DNA of 64,000 nt from Alkalitalea saponilacus (GTDB lineage Bacteria; Bacteroidota; Bacteroidia; Bacteroidales; Marinilabiliaceae): NCBI RefSeq assembly GCF_900168165.1, contig NZ_FUYV01000018.1:57449-121448 (forward strand). Reading direction: 5' to 3'. The translations under genes and the position numbers were made by a program. Shown in pieces: positions 26,427-35,338 of this stretch; within the stretch, counting starts at the first letter, position 1; each line of letters begins with the position of its first letter. Under the pieces are notes generated by a model, which searched no databases, had not been told where the DNA came from, and worked only from the letters and a program-made list of their open reading frames with translations.

Positions 26427-28838
26427 TTAAAACCTAATCACCACCTGTCCCATAAAATGGCGGGGAGCCATGGGATAGTAATAAGCCCAGGTATTCTCAA
26501 CTCCTTGCTCATACCAATTTCCGCCATAGGCATTGCTTTCATATCTCAAATTCGTGAGGTTGTTAACCATTAACTGAAACTCAACTCCTTTAGACCAGGA
26601 TGTCTTTAATTGATATTTTAGACTGAAGTTGTGTACCAGATAAGCATCCAATTGCCTGGTGGAGCTTGATGTGTTATCAAAATATTGCTCTCCTACATAT
26701 TTCGAATTCAAACCCAATGATGCATTTCTGAAGAAATTCCAGGTTAACATACTTCCGGCAATTACAGATGGCGAGTAGGCAATATCAGTATCTCCCAGTT
26801 GAGTTACACGTTCAATTTCATTCCAATCATCATCGTAATCAGTTGCAGTTTCCACAAAATCTCTGATAATGTTCCTACTCAAAGTAAAATTGGCATCCCA
26901 ACGAAAAGCAGGAAAAGGTCTCCAAGCCCACTGTACCTCAACTCCTGCACGATAACTCTCCTCCACGTTAGTCATGATGTCATACCCAACGCTGCTCTTT
27001 TCACCCGTTGGCACTAACTGATCTTTATAGTACATATAAAAGATGTTGACATTTGCCGACAGCGAAGGAGTCAAAAAGTTATAACCGGCCTCCACATTGT
27101 ATAGTCTTTCCGGAAGTGGAGTGGCATCAGGATCCAGATTAGCATCTTTAAAGTTTGTTCGGGTTGGCTCCCGGTTAGAGATGCCAAACGAAACATAGGA
27201 CTGATGATTGGGATTGATTTCATAGAAAACTCCGGCTTTTGGATTAAAAAATGTGAAGCTGTGGCCTTGCGACAAATCATCAAGATTATCGTCAATTCCT
27301 GTCATATCGTAATCAATGCCCCTCACCTGCAAATCAATAAAGGTGTTCAGGTTGTTTATCCGGTAGTTGAGCTTACCAAAAACATTATAATCGGTCTTCG
27401 TTCCGTTGTTGAAATACCATTCATGGTCTTTTTCCATGTTGGTGGCGTGCCTTGCCCATATAATGTTCCCAAAATGATCGCCATCATAACGGTTCCAGCC
27501 TCCACCAGCCGAAACAGAAACATTCGGCAACAATTGACTATTAATGGAGAAAACTGTTCCGTAAAAATCATTGCCAAGCCATTTCTGACGAACAAGGTCT
27601 GTACGGGTAATTTCCTCATGGCCAATAAAAACATTAGGTAATCCGTAACTGGAAAAACGTTGGTTTTGACGATACTGCTCATAATATCCATCACCGCGTG
27701 TATAGTGCAATGCTGCGGTCATATCTGTGCGATTACTGAATGCATGGCTGTAAAACAACTGATAGTGCGTCTGAATGTAATTATCTGTTTGATTTCGGTA
27801 ATACTGCTCATTTCCATCTAAGTCAGTATATACACCGGCTGGATTGTATCGACGATTTACAGAGAGCATTTCTTGAGGCACCCCCCACCAGCTGATTCCT
27901 GTTTTTTGATCACCATGAATCACGTTGAACTTTAAGAAACTGTGATTCATGTGGTAAGTTCCACTCAGGTATATGGATTCATGGTCGGAAAACGCATTAT
28001 GAATATACCCATCGGATTGAAGGTTTGAATACCTGCCTTCAAATGAAAACCGGTCATTTAGCAATCCGGTTCCAAGACGCACAGAATTTCGAAAGGTGTT
28101 GTATGCTCCGGCGGTTGAAGCCACTTCGGCAAAGGGCTCAAAGGCATCGGTTGTGGTTCTGAAATTAACAGTGGCGCCAAAAGCAGCAGCTCCATGCGAA
28201 GATGTTCCCACCCCGCGTTGTATCTGAACCTCCTCAACAGAACCTGCAAAATCAGGCATGTTCACCCAAAACACACCCTGGCTTTCGGAATCATTTAAAG
28301 GGATGCCATTCACTGTAACATTAATACGAGTAGGATCCGAGCCTCGAATCCGAAAACCGGTATAACCAACACCGATTCCCGTTTCGGAAGTGGCCACTAG
28401 TGAAGGACTCATCTGTAAAAGAAACGGCAAATCATCATTTACCGAAATGGTTCGTAAATCCTCACCACGAATATTGGTATGTGCAACAGGTGAATTTAAT
28501 CCGGCACGATATGCTGAAACCACCACCTCAGAAGTCAGATGCGATCGTGGATTCAGCTGAATCTCTCTGTCAACATCACCGGTGATGTTGATGACAGCCG
28601 AATAGGTATCAAATCCAAGAAAAGAAACAGACAGATTATAATTGCCAGCGGTAATCCGGCCAAAAGTAAAGCGCCCATCATTACCTGAAACAGCAGATCG
28701 TTGGCCATCCAATATAAGAACAGCTCCTGCCAGCGGCTCCCGATTCTCATCTACCACGCTTCCTTCAAAACGGTTTTGACCGTCCATAGAAAATGAAACG
28801 GTACAAATCAGTAATAAAATAAAAACAATTTTTCTCAT
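26427..28838 (-). CDS. TonB-dependent outer-membrane receptor, probable thiamin transporter
   Basis: 803 residues. A signal peptide (MRKIVFILLLICTVSFSMDG) is followed by a carboxypeptidase-regulatory-like domain (about 25-105), a plug domain (SVNDDLPFLLQMSPSLV, GIGVGYTGFRIRGSDPTRINVTVNGIPLND) and a 22-strand barrel ending in aromatic Phe (VVIRF). It belongs to the general receptor family rather than SusC (shorter, no SusD partner). The leader carries a TPP riboswitch, so the likely cargo is thiamin or a thiamin phosphate; TPP-controlled TonB receptors are known in Bacteroidota. It is a single-gene transcript: no inner-membrane PnuT or pyrophosphokinase follows. Confidence 0.93.
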   Translation of the reverse strand: MRKIVFILLLICTVSFSMDGQNRFEGSVVDENREPLAGAVLILDGQRSAVSGNDGRFTFGRITAGNYNLSVSFLGFDTYSAVINITGDVDREIQLNPRSHLTSEVVVSAYRAGLNSPVAHTNIRGEDLRTISVNDDLPFLLQMSPSLVATSETGIGVGYTGFRIRGSDPTRINVTVNGIPLNDSESQGVFWVNMPDFAGSVEEVQIQRGVGTSSHGAAAFGATVNFRTTTDAFEPFAEVASTAGAYNTFRNSVRLGTGLLNDRFSFEGRYSNLQSDGYIHNAFSDHESIYLSGTYHMNHSFLKFNVIHGDQKTGISWWGVPQEMLSVNRRYNPAGVYTDLDGNEQYYRNQTDNYIQTHYQLFYSHAFSNRTDMTAALHYTRGDGYYEQYRQNQRFSSYGLPNVFIGHEEITRTDLVRQKWLGNDFYGTVFSINSQLLPNVSVSAGGGWNRYDGDHFGNIIWARHATNMEKDHEWYFNNGTKTDYNVFGKLNYRINNLNTFIDLQVRGIDYDMTGIDDNLDDLSQGHSFTFFNPKAGVFYEINPNHQSYVSFGISNREPTRTNFKDANLDPDATPLPERLYNVEAGYNFLTPSLSANVNIFYMYYKDQLVPTGEKSSVGYDIMTNVEESYRAGVEVQWAWRPFPAFRWDANFTLSRNIIRDFVETATDYDDDWNEIERVTQLGDTDIAYSPSVIAGSMLTWNFFRNASLGLNSKYVGEQYFDNTSSSTRQLDAYLVHNFSLKYQLKTSWSKGVEFQLMVNNLTNLRYESNAYGGNWYEQGVENTWAYYYPMAPRHFMGQVVIRF

Positions 28839-28895
28839 CGTTAGCAGTTTAAATTTAAATGATTAATAAAACTGCAATGAGGTATATTAGGAGAT

Positions 28896-28975
28896 ATACT
28901 TTCCCTTACCGGCATTACCCGGTCAGGTTCAGAGGGTATGATCTCAGCCCTTTGTATTAAGGCACCCCATTGTAG
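28896..28975 (-). ncRNA. TPP riboswitch (THI element)
   Basis: Read on the minus strand: GGGGTGCC (28968-28961), GGCTGAGATCA, ACCCTCTGAACCTGACC and GGGTAATGCCGGTAAGGGAA, the conserved parts of the thiamin pyrophosphate aptamer in order. The start codon of the TonB receptor is about 58 nt past the aptamer, so control may be over translation or by an unseen terminator. Ends are approximate. Confidence 0.93.
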
Positions 28976-28992
28976 GAAATTAAAATAATATC

Positions 28993-29015
28993 ATATCAAC
29001 CCCATGGGTTGATAT
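28993..29015. repeat. 10-bp perfect hairpin upstream of the TPP riboswitch
   Basis: ATATCAACCC-CAT-GGGTTGATAT. It falls within the predicted leader of the TonB receptor transcript, 18 bp before the aptamer, and could be an additional leader structure or an operator. The remaining gap (28839-29313) holds the riboswitch, the promoter box at 29119 and a long hairpin at 29245. Confidence 0.5.
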
Positions 29016-29118
29016 TTGTTCAAAATATGACAATTTATTATGTGAGCTCAAATAATCTCTGCCAAAAAAAGGGGTACATCAATTATCACCCTCTATTGAG
29101 CAAAATAAATTGTCGGTG

Positions 29119-29126
29119 CAAATATA
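29119..29126 (-). promoter_or_regulatory. -7 promoter box upstream of the TPP riboswitch
   Basis: The minus strand reads TATATTTG (TAnnTTTG). Transcription from about 29112 would give a leader of about 270 nt containing the hairpin at 28993 and the riboswitch. Confidence 0.5.
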
Positions 29127-29244
29127 GAATTTATATTTTAAGCATTCATTTACCTTATTAAAATTAATCATACCACCCATGTATGTTTTACTATTTCATA
29201 AATCAACCTTTCTTTTAATGAAATACATGACATCTTCCTCATTC

Positions 29245-29294
29245 ATATACCAAACAGGGGTTGTCTCGTGCGAGACAACCCCTGTTTGGTATAT
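29245..29294. repeat. Perfect 24-bp inverted repeat (near-continuous palindrome)
   Basis: Arms 29245-29268 and 29271-29294 are exact reverse complements with only TG between them. It lies 19 bp past the stop of the exported thioredoxin gene (29314). No T tract follows on either strand, so it is not a standard terminator, though it could stall polymerase or mark a repeat element. Confidence 0.85.
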
Positions 29295-29313
29295 ATCCGA
29301 ATTCAATAAAAAA

Positions 29314-29778
29314 CTACTTTTCCACATTCAGAAATTCCGCAATAATGCGCTCCAGTTCTTCCTTTGGCAACAAACCTCTGGCACCGGCGGGATCAGCATC
29401 CATCGGGATAAAAATCATTGTTGGATAGGCAGAAACACCAAAAGCGGCTGCCAGTTCCCTGTTCTTCTCTGCATCAACCTTATAAATCTGAATTTTTTCG
29501 CCATATTCAGACTGCAACTCTTCCAAAATTGGAGCCAACTGCTTACAAGGCCCGCACCAAACGGCATAAAAATCAACAATGGCAGGCCTGTCTCCCTTAT
29601 ATTCCCAAGTTTCACTGTTTCGAAAATCAAAAACCTTCTGAATAAATGAATCTTCGTTGAGTTCAATAACGCGGTTGGCGTTTGCAGCAGGTGCCGATGA
29701 AGGATTTACCTCAGCCGCCGCATTTTCTGACCCGAATAAAAGCATTCCTGCCAGTAGTGATAAAAATACATACTTCAT
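29314..29778 (-). CDS. Exported thioredoxin-family protein
   Basis: 154 residues from ATG 29778: a signal peptide (MKYVFLSLLAGMLLFGSENAAA), then a thioredoxin domain with active site WCGPCKQLAPIL and cis-Pro YPTMIFIP. The longer frame to 29892 adds an unrelated stretch. Likely a periplasmic thiol-disulfide oxidoreductase or reductant carrier. It resembles the cytoplasmic thioredoxin at 30043 along its whole mature length (same WCGPCK site, KI.IYK.(D/N).E, and the end LNVEK), which suggests duplication with gain of a signal peptide. The partner protein is unknown. Confidence 0.92.
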   Translation of the reverse strand: MKYVFLSLLAGMLLFGSENAAAEVNPSSAPAANANRVIELNEDSFIQKVFDFRNSETWEYKGDRPAIVDFYAVWCGPCKQLAPILEELQSEYGEKIQIYKVDAEKNRELAAAFGVSAYPTMIFIPMDADPAGARGLLPKEELERIIAEFLNVEK

Positions 29779-29962
29779 AACAATTCTCTTTACCCCGCTA
29801 CCAACTGCATTTATGCACATTTTTTCCAATGCATAGAGGAAACGGAAAATTAAAAATCTCAGGCAATTTTCCCTGATTAAAAACTCATACAATAATCAGA
29901 CCTCTTTACAAATAATCATAACTGATTATTGATACAAGTCTGCATTGATTAAAATTAAACAT

Positions 29963-29988
29963 CAGCGTTGAACCAAGGTTCAACGCTG
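29963..29988 (-). terminator. Hairpin terminator after the cytoplasmic thioredoxin gene
   Basis: CAGCGTTGAACC and GGTTCAACGCTG form a 12-bp perfect stem separated by AA. On the minus strand it is followed by ATGTTTAATTTTAATC, moderately T-rich, and lies 54 bp beyond the stop at 30043. Confidence 0.6.
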
Positions 29989-30042
29989 TATTGTATTTAA
30001 TTTCCGAATTCAAAAATAGTGCGAAAAGATTTAATCTTCAAT

Positions 30043-30402
30043 CTATTTCTCCACATTTAACACATCTTTAAATGCTTTTTCAAAACTATCCTTTGGCAAT
30101 GCTCCGGCAGCCATTTGTGGTTGGCCGTCTTTTGGCACAAAAAGAAGCGATGGGATACTCTGAATACCAAACACTGAGGCAAGCTCCTGTTCCTTTTCGG
30201 TATTAATCTTATATATATCTATTTTTCCATCGTATTCCTGAGCCAACTCTTCTAAAATAGGAGCGACCATTTTGCAGGGGCCACACCAATCGGCATAAAA
30301 ATCAATTACACAAGGCTTATCGCCCGAAAAACTCCATTCTTTATTGTTCGCGTAGTCAAAAACTTTTTCCTTGAATGTTTCTGCTGATAAATGCTCTACC
30401 AT
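30043..30402 (-). CDS. Thioredoxin (cytoplasmic)
   Basis: 119 residues from ATG 30402 (MVEHLSAETFKEKVFDYANN); the extension to 30519 is non-homologous. Active site WCGPCKMVAPIL, the buried Asp (VIDFYADW), cis-Pro (IPSLLFVP) and Gly pair near the end are all present. No signal peptide. A general disulfide reductant for cytoplasmic enzymes. Same orientation as the exported paralogue, 264 bp upstream of it, with a hairpin in between, so the two are probably separate transcripts. Confidence 0.93.
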   Translation of the reverse strand: MVEHLSAETFKEKVFDYANNKEWSFSGDKPCVIDFYADWCGPCKMVAPILEELAQEYDGKIDIYKINTEKEQELASVFGIQSIPSLLFVPKDGQPQMAAGALPKDSFEKAFKDVLNVEK

Positions 30403-30621
30403 AACTTTAAATTTTAAATGATTATTTTTTAAATTCTCTTTATTTCTATTGTTGTACAACCTCTTAAATGTAATCTTGTTCACATTTAACATCCTTTGAT
30501 GGTACAAATATAAAAACACTTTTTCTAAAATCCAAATATCTATATTTGTATATGTTTTGATACAATCATTGTGCCAAAAAAACGGTACTTATCAAAACTC
30601 TATAATTACAGGGAAAAATTG

Positions 30622-30629
30622 TACTTTTG
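30622..30629 (+). promoter_or_regulatory. -7 promoter box for the CCA-adding enzyme gene
   Basis: TACTTTTG matches TAnnTTTG. It covers a possible TTG start at 30627, so that start cannot be used; transcription should begin near 30636, about 42 nt before ATG 30678. Confidence 0.6.
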
Positions 30630-30677
30630 TGGTTCAAAAGAACCTCTGGCAGACACCAGAAATCCAGTGGCAAGAAT

Positions 30678-32096
30678 ATGCTCATGCAAGAAAAACTAAC
30701 ACATCCGGTTTTTAAAACCGTATCCGAAATAGCTTCATTAGAAGGATTTGAAACATATGTAATTGGTGGGTATGTAAGAGATTTAATTCTGAAAAGACCT
30801 ACCACCGATATTGACATACTTGTCATTGGCAGTGGGATAGATTTAGCCAGAAAGGTAGCATCCCGCATGGGAAACATGAAGGTTTCCGTATTTAAAAGTT
30901 TTGGAACAGCCATGTTTCGGTACCGAAACATGGACATCGAATTTGTTGGCGCCAGAAAAGAATCATACAACAGAAACAGCAGAAAACCCATTGTGGAGGA
31001 CGGCACTCTTGAAGATGACCAAAATCGGCGGGATTTCACCATAAATGCCATGGCCATCAGCCTTAACAAACCATCTTTTGGACAACTCATTGACCCTTTC
31101 AATGGAATGGAAGATCTGCATAACGGAATAATCCGAACCCCACTGGACCCCATCATCACATTTTCCGATGACCCGCTGCGAATGATGCGTGCCATCAGGT
31201 TTGCTGCACAGCTTCAATTCAAAATAGAAGAGAAAACATTTGAAGCCATCCGCACCAATAAAGAGAGGCTTGAAATCGTATCGAAAGAAAGGATTACCGA
31301 AGAGCTTAATAAAATAATGTCCTCCCCGAGGCCATCCATTGGCTTTAAATTAATGGACGCAACAGGCCTGCTCGACATGATTCTGCCCGAGTTAAAGGCC
31401 TTGAAAGGAACTGAAACCAAACAAGGAAAATCGCACAAAGATAATTTTTATCACACCCTCGAAGTGGTGGATCAGATAGCTCCCAAAACCGACAATTTGT
31501 GGTTACGGTGGACTGCGCTTCTGCACGACATTGCAAAGCCCGTCACAAAAAGATTCGATCCGGTTCACGGATGGACATTTCACGCTCACAATCATGTGGG
31601 ACAAAAAATGATACCCGGCATTTTCCAAAGACTCCGGTTGCCATTGAACGAAAAGATGAAGTACGTTCAAAAGTTGGTATTCCTTCATATGCGACCCATT
31701 GCTCTAATTGAGGAGGAAGTTTCTGATTCGGCAGTTCGAAGACTGCTTTTTGAAGCAGCTGACGATATAGATGACCTCATGACTCTTTGTGAAGCTGATA
31801 TTACTTCTAAAAACCGGGAAAGAGTTGACCGACACCTACGTAACTTCAAAATTGTACGCCGCAAACTGAAAGAAATAGAAGAAAAAGATAAAATCCGTAA
31901 CTTCCAGCCACCTGTATCTGGAGAAGAGATTATGAATACTTTCAACCTGCCACCTTGTCAGGAGATTGGTGCCATAAAGTCTTCCATCAAAGATGCCATC
32001 CTTGATGGCATCATTCACAATGATCGTGAAGAAGCCTGGCAATTCATGCTAAAAAAAGGCAAAGAAATGGGCTTAACACCTCAGGCAAATCCTTAA
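30678..32096 (+). CDS. cca: CCA-adding tRNA nucleotidyltransferase with HD domain
   Basis: 472 residues from ATG 30678 (another ATG at 30684). Nucleotidyltransferase head: GGYVRDLILKRPTTDIDILV with the two metal-binding Asp, RRDFTINAMAI, and RAIRFAAQL in the neck. The C-terminal HD domain has ALLHDIAKPVTK and HAHNHVG. The enzyme adds or repairs CCA at tRNA 3' ends; this is needed here because tRNA-Thr does not encode CCA. The HD part may give phosphatase/phosphodiesterase activity. The upstream TTG-initiated frame overlaps the promoter and was dropped. The next gene follows at 12 bp. Confidence 0.94.
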   Translation: MLMQEKLTHPVFKTVSEIASLEGFETYVIGGYVRDLILKRPTTDIDILVIGSGIDLARKVASRMGNMKVSVFKSFGTAMFRYRNMDIEFVGARKESYNRNSRKPIVEDGTLEDDQNRRDFTINAMAISLNKPSFGQLIDPFNGMEDLHNGIIRTPLDPIITFSDDPLRMMRAIRFAAQLQFKIEEKTFEAIRTNKERLEIVSKERITEELNKIMSSPRPSIGFKLMDATGLLDMILPELKALKGTETKQGKSHKDNFYHTLEVVDQIAPKTDNLWLRWTALLHDIAKPVTKRFDPVHGWTFHAHNHVGQKMIPGIFQRLRLPLNEKMKYVQKLVFLHMRPIALIEEEVSDSAVRRLLFEAADDIDDLMTLCEADITSKNRERVDRHLRNFKIVRRKLKEIEEKDKIRNFQPPVSGEEIMNTFNLPPCQEIGAIKSSIKDAILDGIIHNDREEAWQFMLKKGKEMGLTPQANP

Positions 32097-32108
32097 ATTA
32101 AAAGACAA

Positions 32109-32630
32109 ATGACAGGGAATAATGCCAACCAGTTTTTCAACAACACAACATATCCTGAAACAAATCCGGATACAGGTCCAATCATCATTACAGATAGGTT
32201 AAAATCGGCTGAGAACATTGGTCATATTATTCGGCTTGCAGGGAATACGGGTTGCCAAAGGGTGCTTGTAATCGTTGACGACGAGATTCCTCGTCTCTCA
32301 AAAATCAAGCGAGTGGCAGAAGTTGCCGGAGATGTAGTTGCCTGGCAATTTTGCAAAGAAGAGGAAGTCCTCAAACTGATTCCGGAAGACTACACTATTG
32401 TTGCTCTTGAAACTTCGCCAAGCTCAAAAAATCTGTTTTCGGCCAATTTGCCACGCAAAATGGCTCTAATGGTAGGCAGCGAACGTAACGGCATCTCATC
32501 CGGTCTACTCAATCTCGCAAAAACCCATTTGCACATTCCGGTATCTGGTCCAATCAAATCTCTTAATGTTTCCCATGCGGCTGCCATCTGTCTGTTTCAC
32601 TGGACAGCGCAACACATCATTGGGGAGTAA
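32109..32630 (+). CDS. SpoU/TrmH-family RNA 2'-O-methyltransferase
   Basis: 173 residues, the compact single-domain form. SPOUT motifs: motif 1 SAENIGHIIRLAGNTGC, motif 2 MALMVGSERNGIS, motif 3 HIPVSGPIKSLNVSHAAAICLF (deep trefoil knot). It should methylate a ribose in tRNA or rRNA using S-adenosylmethionine; the target position cannot be assigned. Likely co-transcribed with cca. The 3' end overlaps the convergent EEP-family gene by 14 bp. Confidence 0.92.
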   Translation: MTGNNANQFFNNTTYPETNPDTGPIIITDRLKSAENIGHIIRLAGNTGCQRVLVIVDDEIPRLSKIKRVAEVAGDVVAWQFCKEEEVLKLIPEDYTIVALETSPSSKNLFSANLPRKMALMVGSERNGISSGLLNLAKTHLHIPVSGPIKSLNVSHAAAICLFHWTAQHIIGE

Positions 32631-33663
32631 CCACCAGATCAATCCAAACTGGTAAATGATCACTGTAGCCCCCGGCATAGCGAAAACCCACATAAGTACG
32701 AAATGGCTTCACTCCTCCCATTTGTTCATCTCTTTCCAACAAAAACGGTAACGATACAATTCGCATTTCAGGTTCACTCATATAAATTGGTGAAGAGCCA
32801 TCAAAGAAAGAGCGAGAAACAATGATCTGGTCGAAAATTTCCCATGCATGCTGATGTTTAAGCGTTCCGACACCGGGAGGTATCTTTAAAGCCGGACTGA
32901 TAAGCCAAGCATCATCTTCCAGAAGCCCCACTTCAAGATCCTTGATAAACAGATCAGATTTGTGCGGTTCATTAAAATCGCCCATAATGATTAACAAAGC
33001 CTGTGGATTGACCATACGGATAGAATCGGATATTTGCCGGGTAAGTCGAGCCGCATACTGACGCTTCCATTGCGTAACCGCCGCGCCTCCAAATCTTGAT
33101 GGCCAATGATTGACAAGAACGTGAAGCGTATCTGACTGGTCAAGAACTCCTTTTACATATAATATATCGCGGGAGGGACGCTCGTTCGGGCCAAAATCAA
33201 CAGGGATGGGTCGGGATTCGTAAACCTTGAAACGATCCCGTCGGTACAATAGAGCCACATCAATACCGCGCAGGTCAGGAGATTCATAGTGAATAACCCG
33301 GTAATGTAAATTATCCAATCCGGTTTCTCTAAGCATGGCGTTTAGCACCCAACTGTTCTCCACTTCACATAAGCCCACCAGAACGGGTAAATTCCACCCT
33401 CCGGCATTCAATATGACACGACCGATGTTGTTGAACTTTTCCCGCATTCTGGAATAAGTCCACCTTCGGACTCCTTCAGGAGTAAAATCATCATCACGCT
33501 TTTTGGGATCATTCCTTGTATCGAAAAGATTCTCCACATTATAAAACATGATACCAGCAATTGTGTCGGTGTCGGATGCACGAAACTGACAACATACACT
33601 CTGACTAAACCAGAATAGAAGAAGAATTAGAAAAGGCAATAGAGTTTTGGGTGAGGGCATCAT
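32617..33663 (-). CDS. Exported endonuclease/exonuclease/phosphatase-family protein
   Basis: 348 residues. An N-terminal signal peptide (LLPFLILLLFWFSQSVCC) precedes an EEP fold: FYNVENLFDTRNDP (metal Asn and Glu), LCEVENSWVLNAML, VLVNHWPSRFGG, IIMGDFNEPHKSDL (Asp/Asn pair), and YSDHLPVWIDL (catalytic Asp-His). All metal and general-base residues appear present. The substrate could be DNA, RNA or a phosphoester lipid or sugar; export in Bacteroidota suggests nucleic acid or phosphate scavenging. It starts 11 bp after the stop of the beta-helix lipoprotein gene on the same strand, so they are probably one operon. Confidence 0.9.
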   Translation of the reverse strand: MMPSPKTLLPFLILLLFWFSQSVCCQFRASDTDTIAGIMFYNVENLFDTRNDPKKRDDDFTPEGVRRWTYSRMREKFNNIGRVILNAGGWNLPVLVGLCEVENSWVLNAMLRETGLDNLHYRVIHYESPDLRGIDVALLYRRDRFKVYESRPIPVDFGPNERPSRDILYVKGVLDQSDTLHVLVNHWPSRFGGAAVTQWKRQYAARLTRQISDSIRMVNPQALLIIMGDFNEPHKSDLFIKDLEVGLLEDDAWLISPALKIPPGVGTLKHQHAWEIFDQIIVSRSFFDGSSPIYMSEPEMRIVSLPFLLERDEQMGGVKPFRTYVGFRYAGGYSDHLPVWIDLVVTPQ

Positions 33664-33674
33664 TAGGTTTGAGT

Positions 33675-35132
33675 TTATTCGGAGCTAACTCTCTGCATAA
33701 AACCAATGTCAGGTTTCTTTTCGCGGTTGATTCCGTTAATATCCACGGGGAATTGTCTGGCCACAGTAACATCTCCAGCTCCAATGGCAACCGATAAAGA
33801 ATCCAAACGGTAGTCATAATCCCTTGGAGCTTTGAAAAAAGGATCTCGGTTTATCAACACATTTCTATAATGTGGATAATCATTATAAGGATCATCGAAA
33901 GTAGTTGGCATTGAACGCATTCTAATCAATGAATGCTCAAATTGGTAGTTGATAACCGGAGGAACATAATCTGGATCGTCAGGATCCCCTGCTTCTCCCT
34001 CGTAAAAATCCAGTTCAATTTCATTTTCTAACTGGCCATATATAATGCAATTACTGAAAAGTGCATTTTCAAGAGCATGAGGAACTTTAGCCCCTGTTGT
34101 ACCATCAGGATAATAATTGGAAACTATAAGAGCAGGGCGATTTCGGAAGGCCCATTGATAATAGTTAGCGATGGTAGAAAAGTAAAACTCATAATTTCCA
34201 CCAACAGTAAGAGCTACCGATGCACTTCCACAGTCCGCAAACAATGAATTATTCACAACCAGTGAGGAACTTTGCGCCAATAATCCCTGAAGCATTTTAT
34301 GTTCGATTCGTGAATTTGAGATATAAACCGGTTCACTTCCATTCATTCCAACCGAATCTACTACTAATCCGCGGGTTCCATTTTTTATAATGGCATAATT
34401 GATTTCGTGATTACGACTGCCCGGCATTAACCAAATGGTACCCCATTGACCTGGCTTATCAGCATACCATTCCTCAAGCCTTGAACCTGTAAACAAAACA
34501 GGTTTCTCTTTTGTCCCTTGAACATTTAAAGAACCGGATACGATCAAATTTGCATTTTTGTAAAAATGCAAGCGAGCTCCTGCTTCAATTGTTAAAGTTG
34601 CAGTGGTGTCAACATGTATATAGTCATAAATCAGGTAAGGCTTATTATTGGTAAAAGTCTGCGTTTTTAAAACCTGACCTTTCATTAATACCACATCCTG
34701 CCCATACGCAATAAGCTTTACGCTCTGCATTCGTTCACGGGTAAAAATAATTATGGAGTCCATGACGACAAAAGGAGCATCTGTTCCTGCCGGATCAATT
34801 GTAACCTCAACAAAAACAAATATGCTGTCGCCAGAACGAATAGGAACGTCACTGATGTGAGGTCCGGGAAGCCCACTGACATTTATTCTGAACTTTGAAT
34901 CATCACCACCAGCCAACCTAATATCATCTATAGTCATATCGGCGCTATAAGGATTGTAAATCCGGAATTGGCGAGTAGTAGAGCCGATGGTTGTGAAGAT
35001 GGTGTCAAACATTATGGTATCAGCAGATAGTTTAACCCCGTCGCTCCCTCCACGAAAAAGATAGTCACGCTCACATGACCAACCAGCAACAAGGATTGCC
35101 AACACAATAGATATCTGAACCAATCTCTTCAT
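33675..35132 (-). CDS. Surface lipoprotein with right-handed beta-helix domain
   Basis: 485 residues. Lipobox LVAGWSCERD (Cys about 20) gives a lipoprotein. An N-terminal beta-sandwich (about 25-150: FDTIFTTIGSTTRQFRIYNPYS) resembles Ig-like domains found before beta-helices. The remainder has short repeated strands with N and G turns (LTIEAGARLHFYKNANLIVSGSLNVQG, LVVNNSLFADCG) typical of a right-handed parallel beta-helix. It ends with INGINREKKPDIGFMQ, common in Bacteroidota beta-helix proteins. No catalytic residues could be assigned, so it may bind rather than cut polysaccharide. It is followed at 11 bp by the EEP-family gene. Confidence 0.8.
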   Translation of the reverse strand: MKRLVQISIVLAILVAGWSCERDYLFRGGSDGVKLSADTIMFDTIFTTIGSTTRQFRIYNPYSADMTIDDIRLAGGDDSKFRINVSGLPGPHISDVPIRSGDSIFVFVEVTIDPAGTDAPFVVMDSIIIFTRERMQSVKLIAYGQDVVLMKGQVLKTQTFTNNKPYLIYDYIHVDTTATLTIEAGARLHFYKNANLIVSGSLNVQGTKEKPVLFTGSRLEEWYADKPGQWGTIWLMPGSRNHEINYAIIKNGTRGLVVDSVGMNGSEPVYISNSRIEHKMLQGLLAQSSSLVVNNSLFADCGSASVALTVGGNYEFYFSTIANYYQWAFRNRPALIVSNYYPDGTTGAKVPHALENALFSNCIIYGQLENEIELDFYEGEAGDPDDPDYVPPVINYQFEHSLIRMRSMPTTFDDPYNDYPHYRNVLINRDPFFKAPRDYDYRLDSLSVAIGAGDVTVARQFPVDINGINREKKPDIGFMQRVSSE

Positions 35133-35250
35133 TTACAATACATAAACCTTTCGGGGTGCAACGTGGCATTATAATCGCAATATATTAAATATAACGCAAA
35201 CACTCAAGAAAAAAATTCACAATTTGAATATTTCTTTTACACTAATTAAC

Positions 35251-35279
35251 AGTGATTTTTTTACCAAAAAAAAATCACT
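35251..35279 (-). terminator. AT-rich hairpin after the head-GIN lipoprotein gene
   Basis: AGTGATTTTTTT and AAAAAAATCACT form a 12-bp stem with a 5-nt loop, 60 bp past the stop at 35339. A plausible terminator for the minus-strand gene. Confidence 0.5.
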
Positions 35280-35338
35280 AAATATTCAATATGATACATC
35301 TACAAAAATATCAGTCTTAATGCGACTCACCTTCAATT

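Noticed and set aside
29245..29294. Long inverted repeat as an insertion-sequence end
   Set aside because: No transposase frame or second end lies within reach.
30566..31195. 209-residue minus-strand frame
   Set aside because: It is antisense to the well-conserved nucleotidyltransferase head of cca and resembles no protein; low-complexity Ser/Met/Leu composition is typical of a shadow frame.
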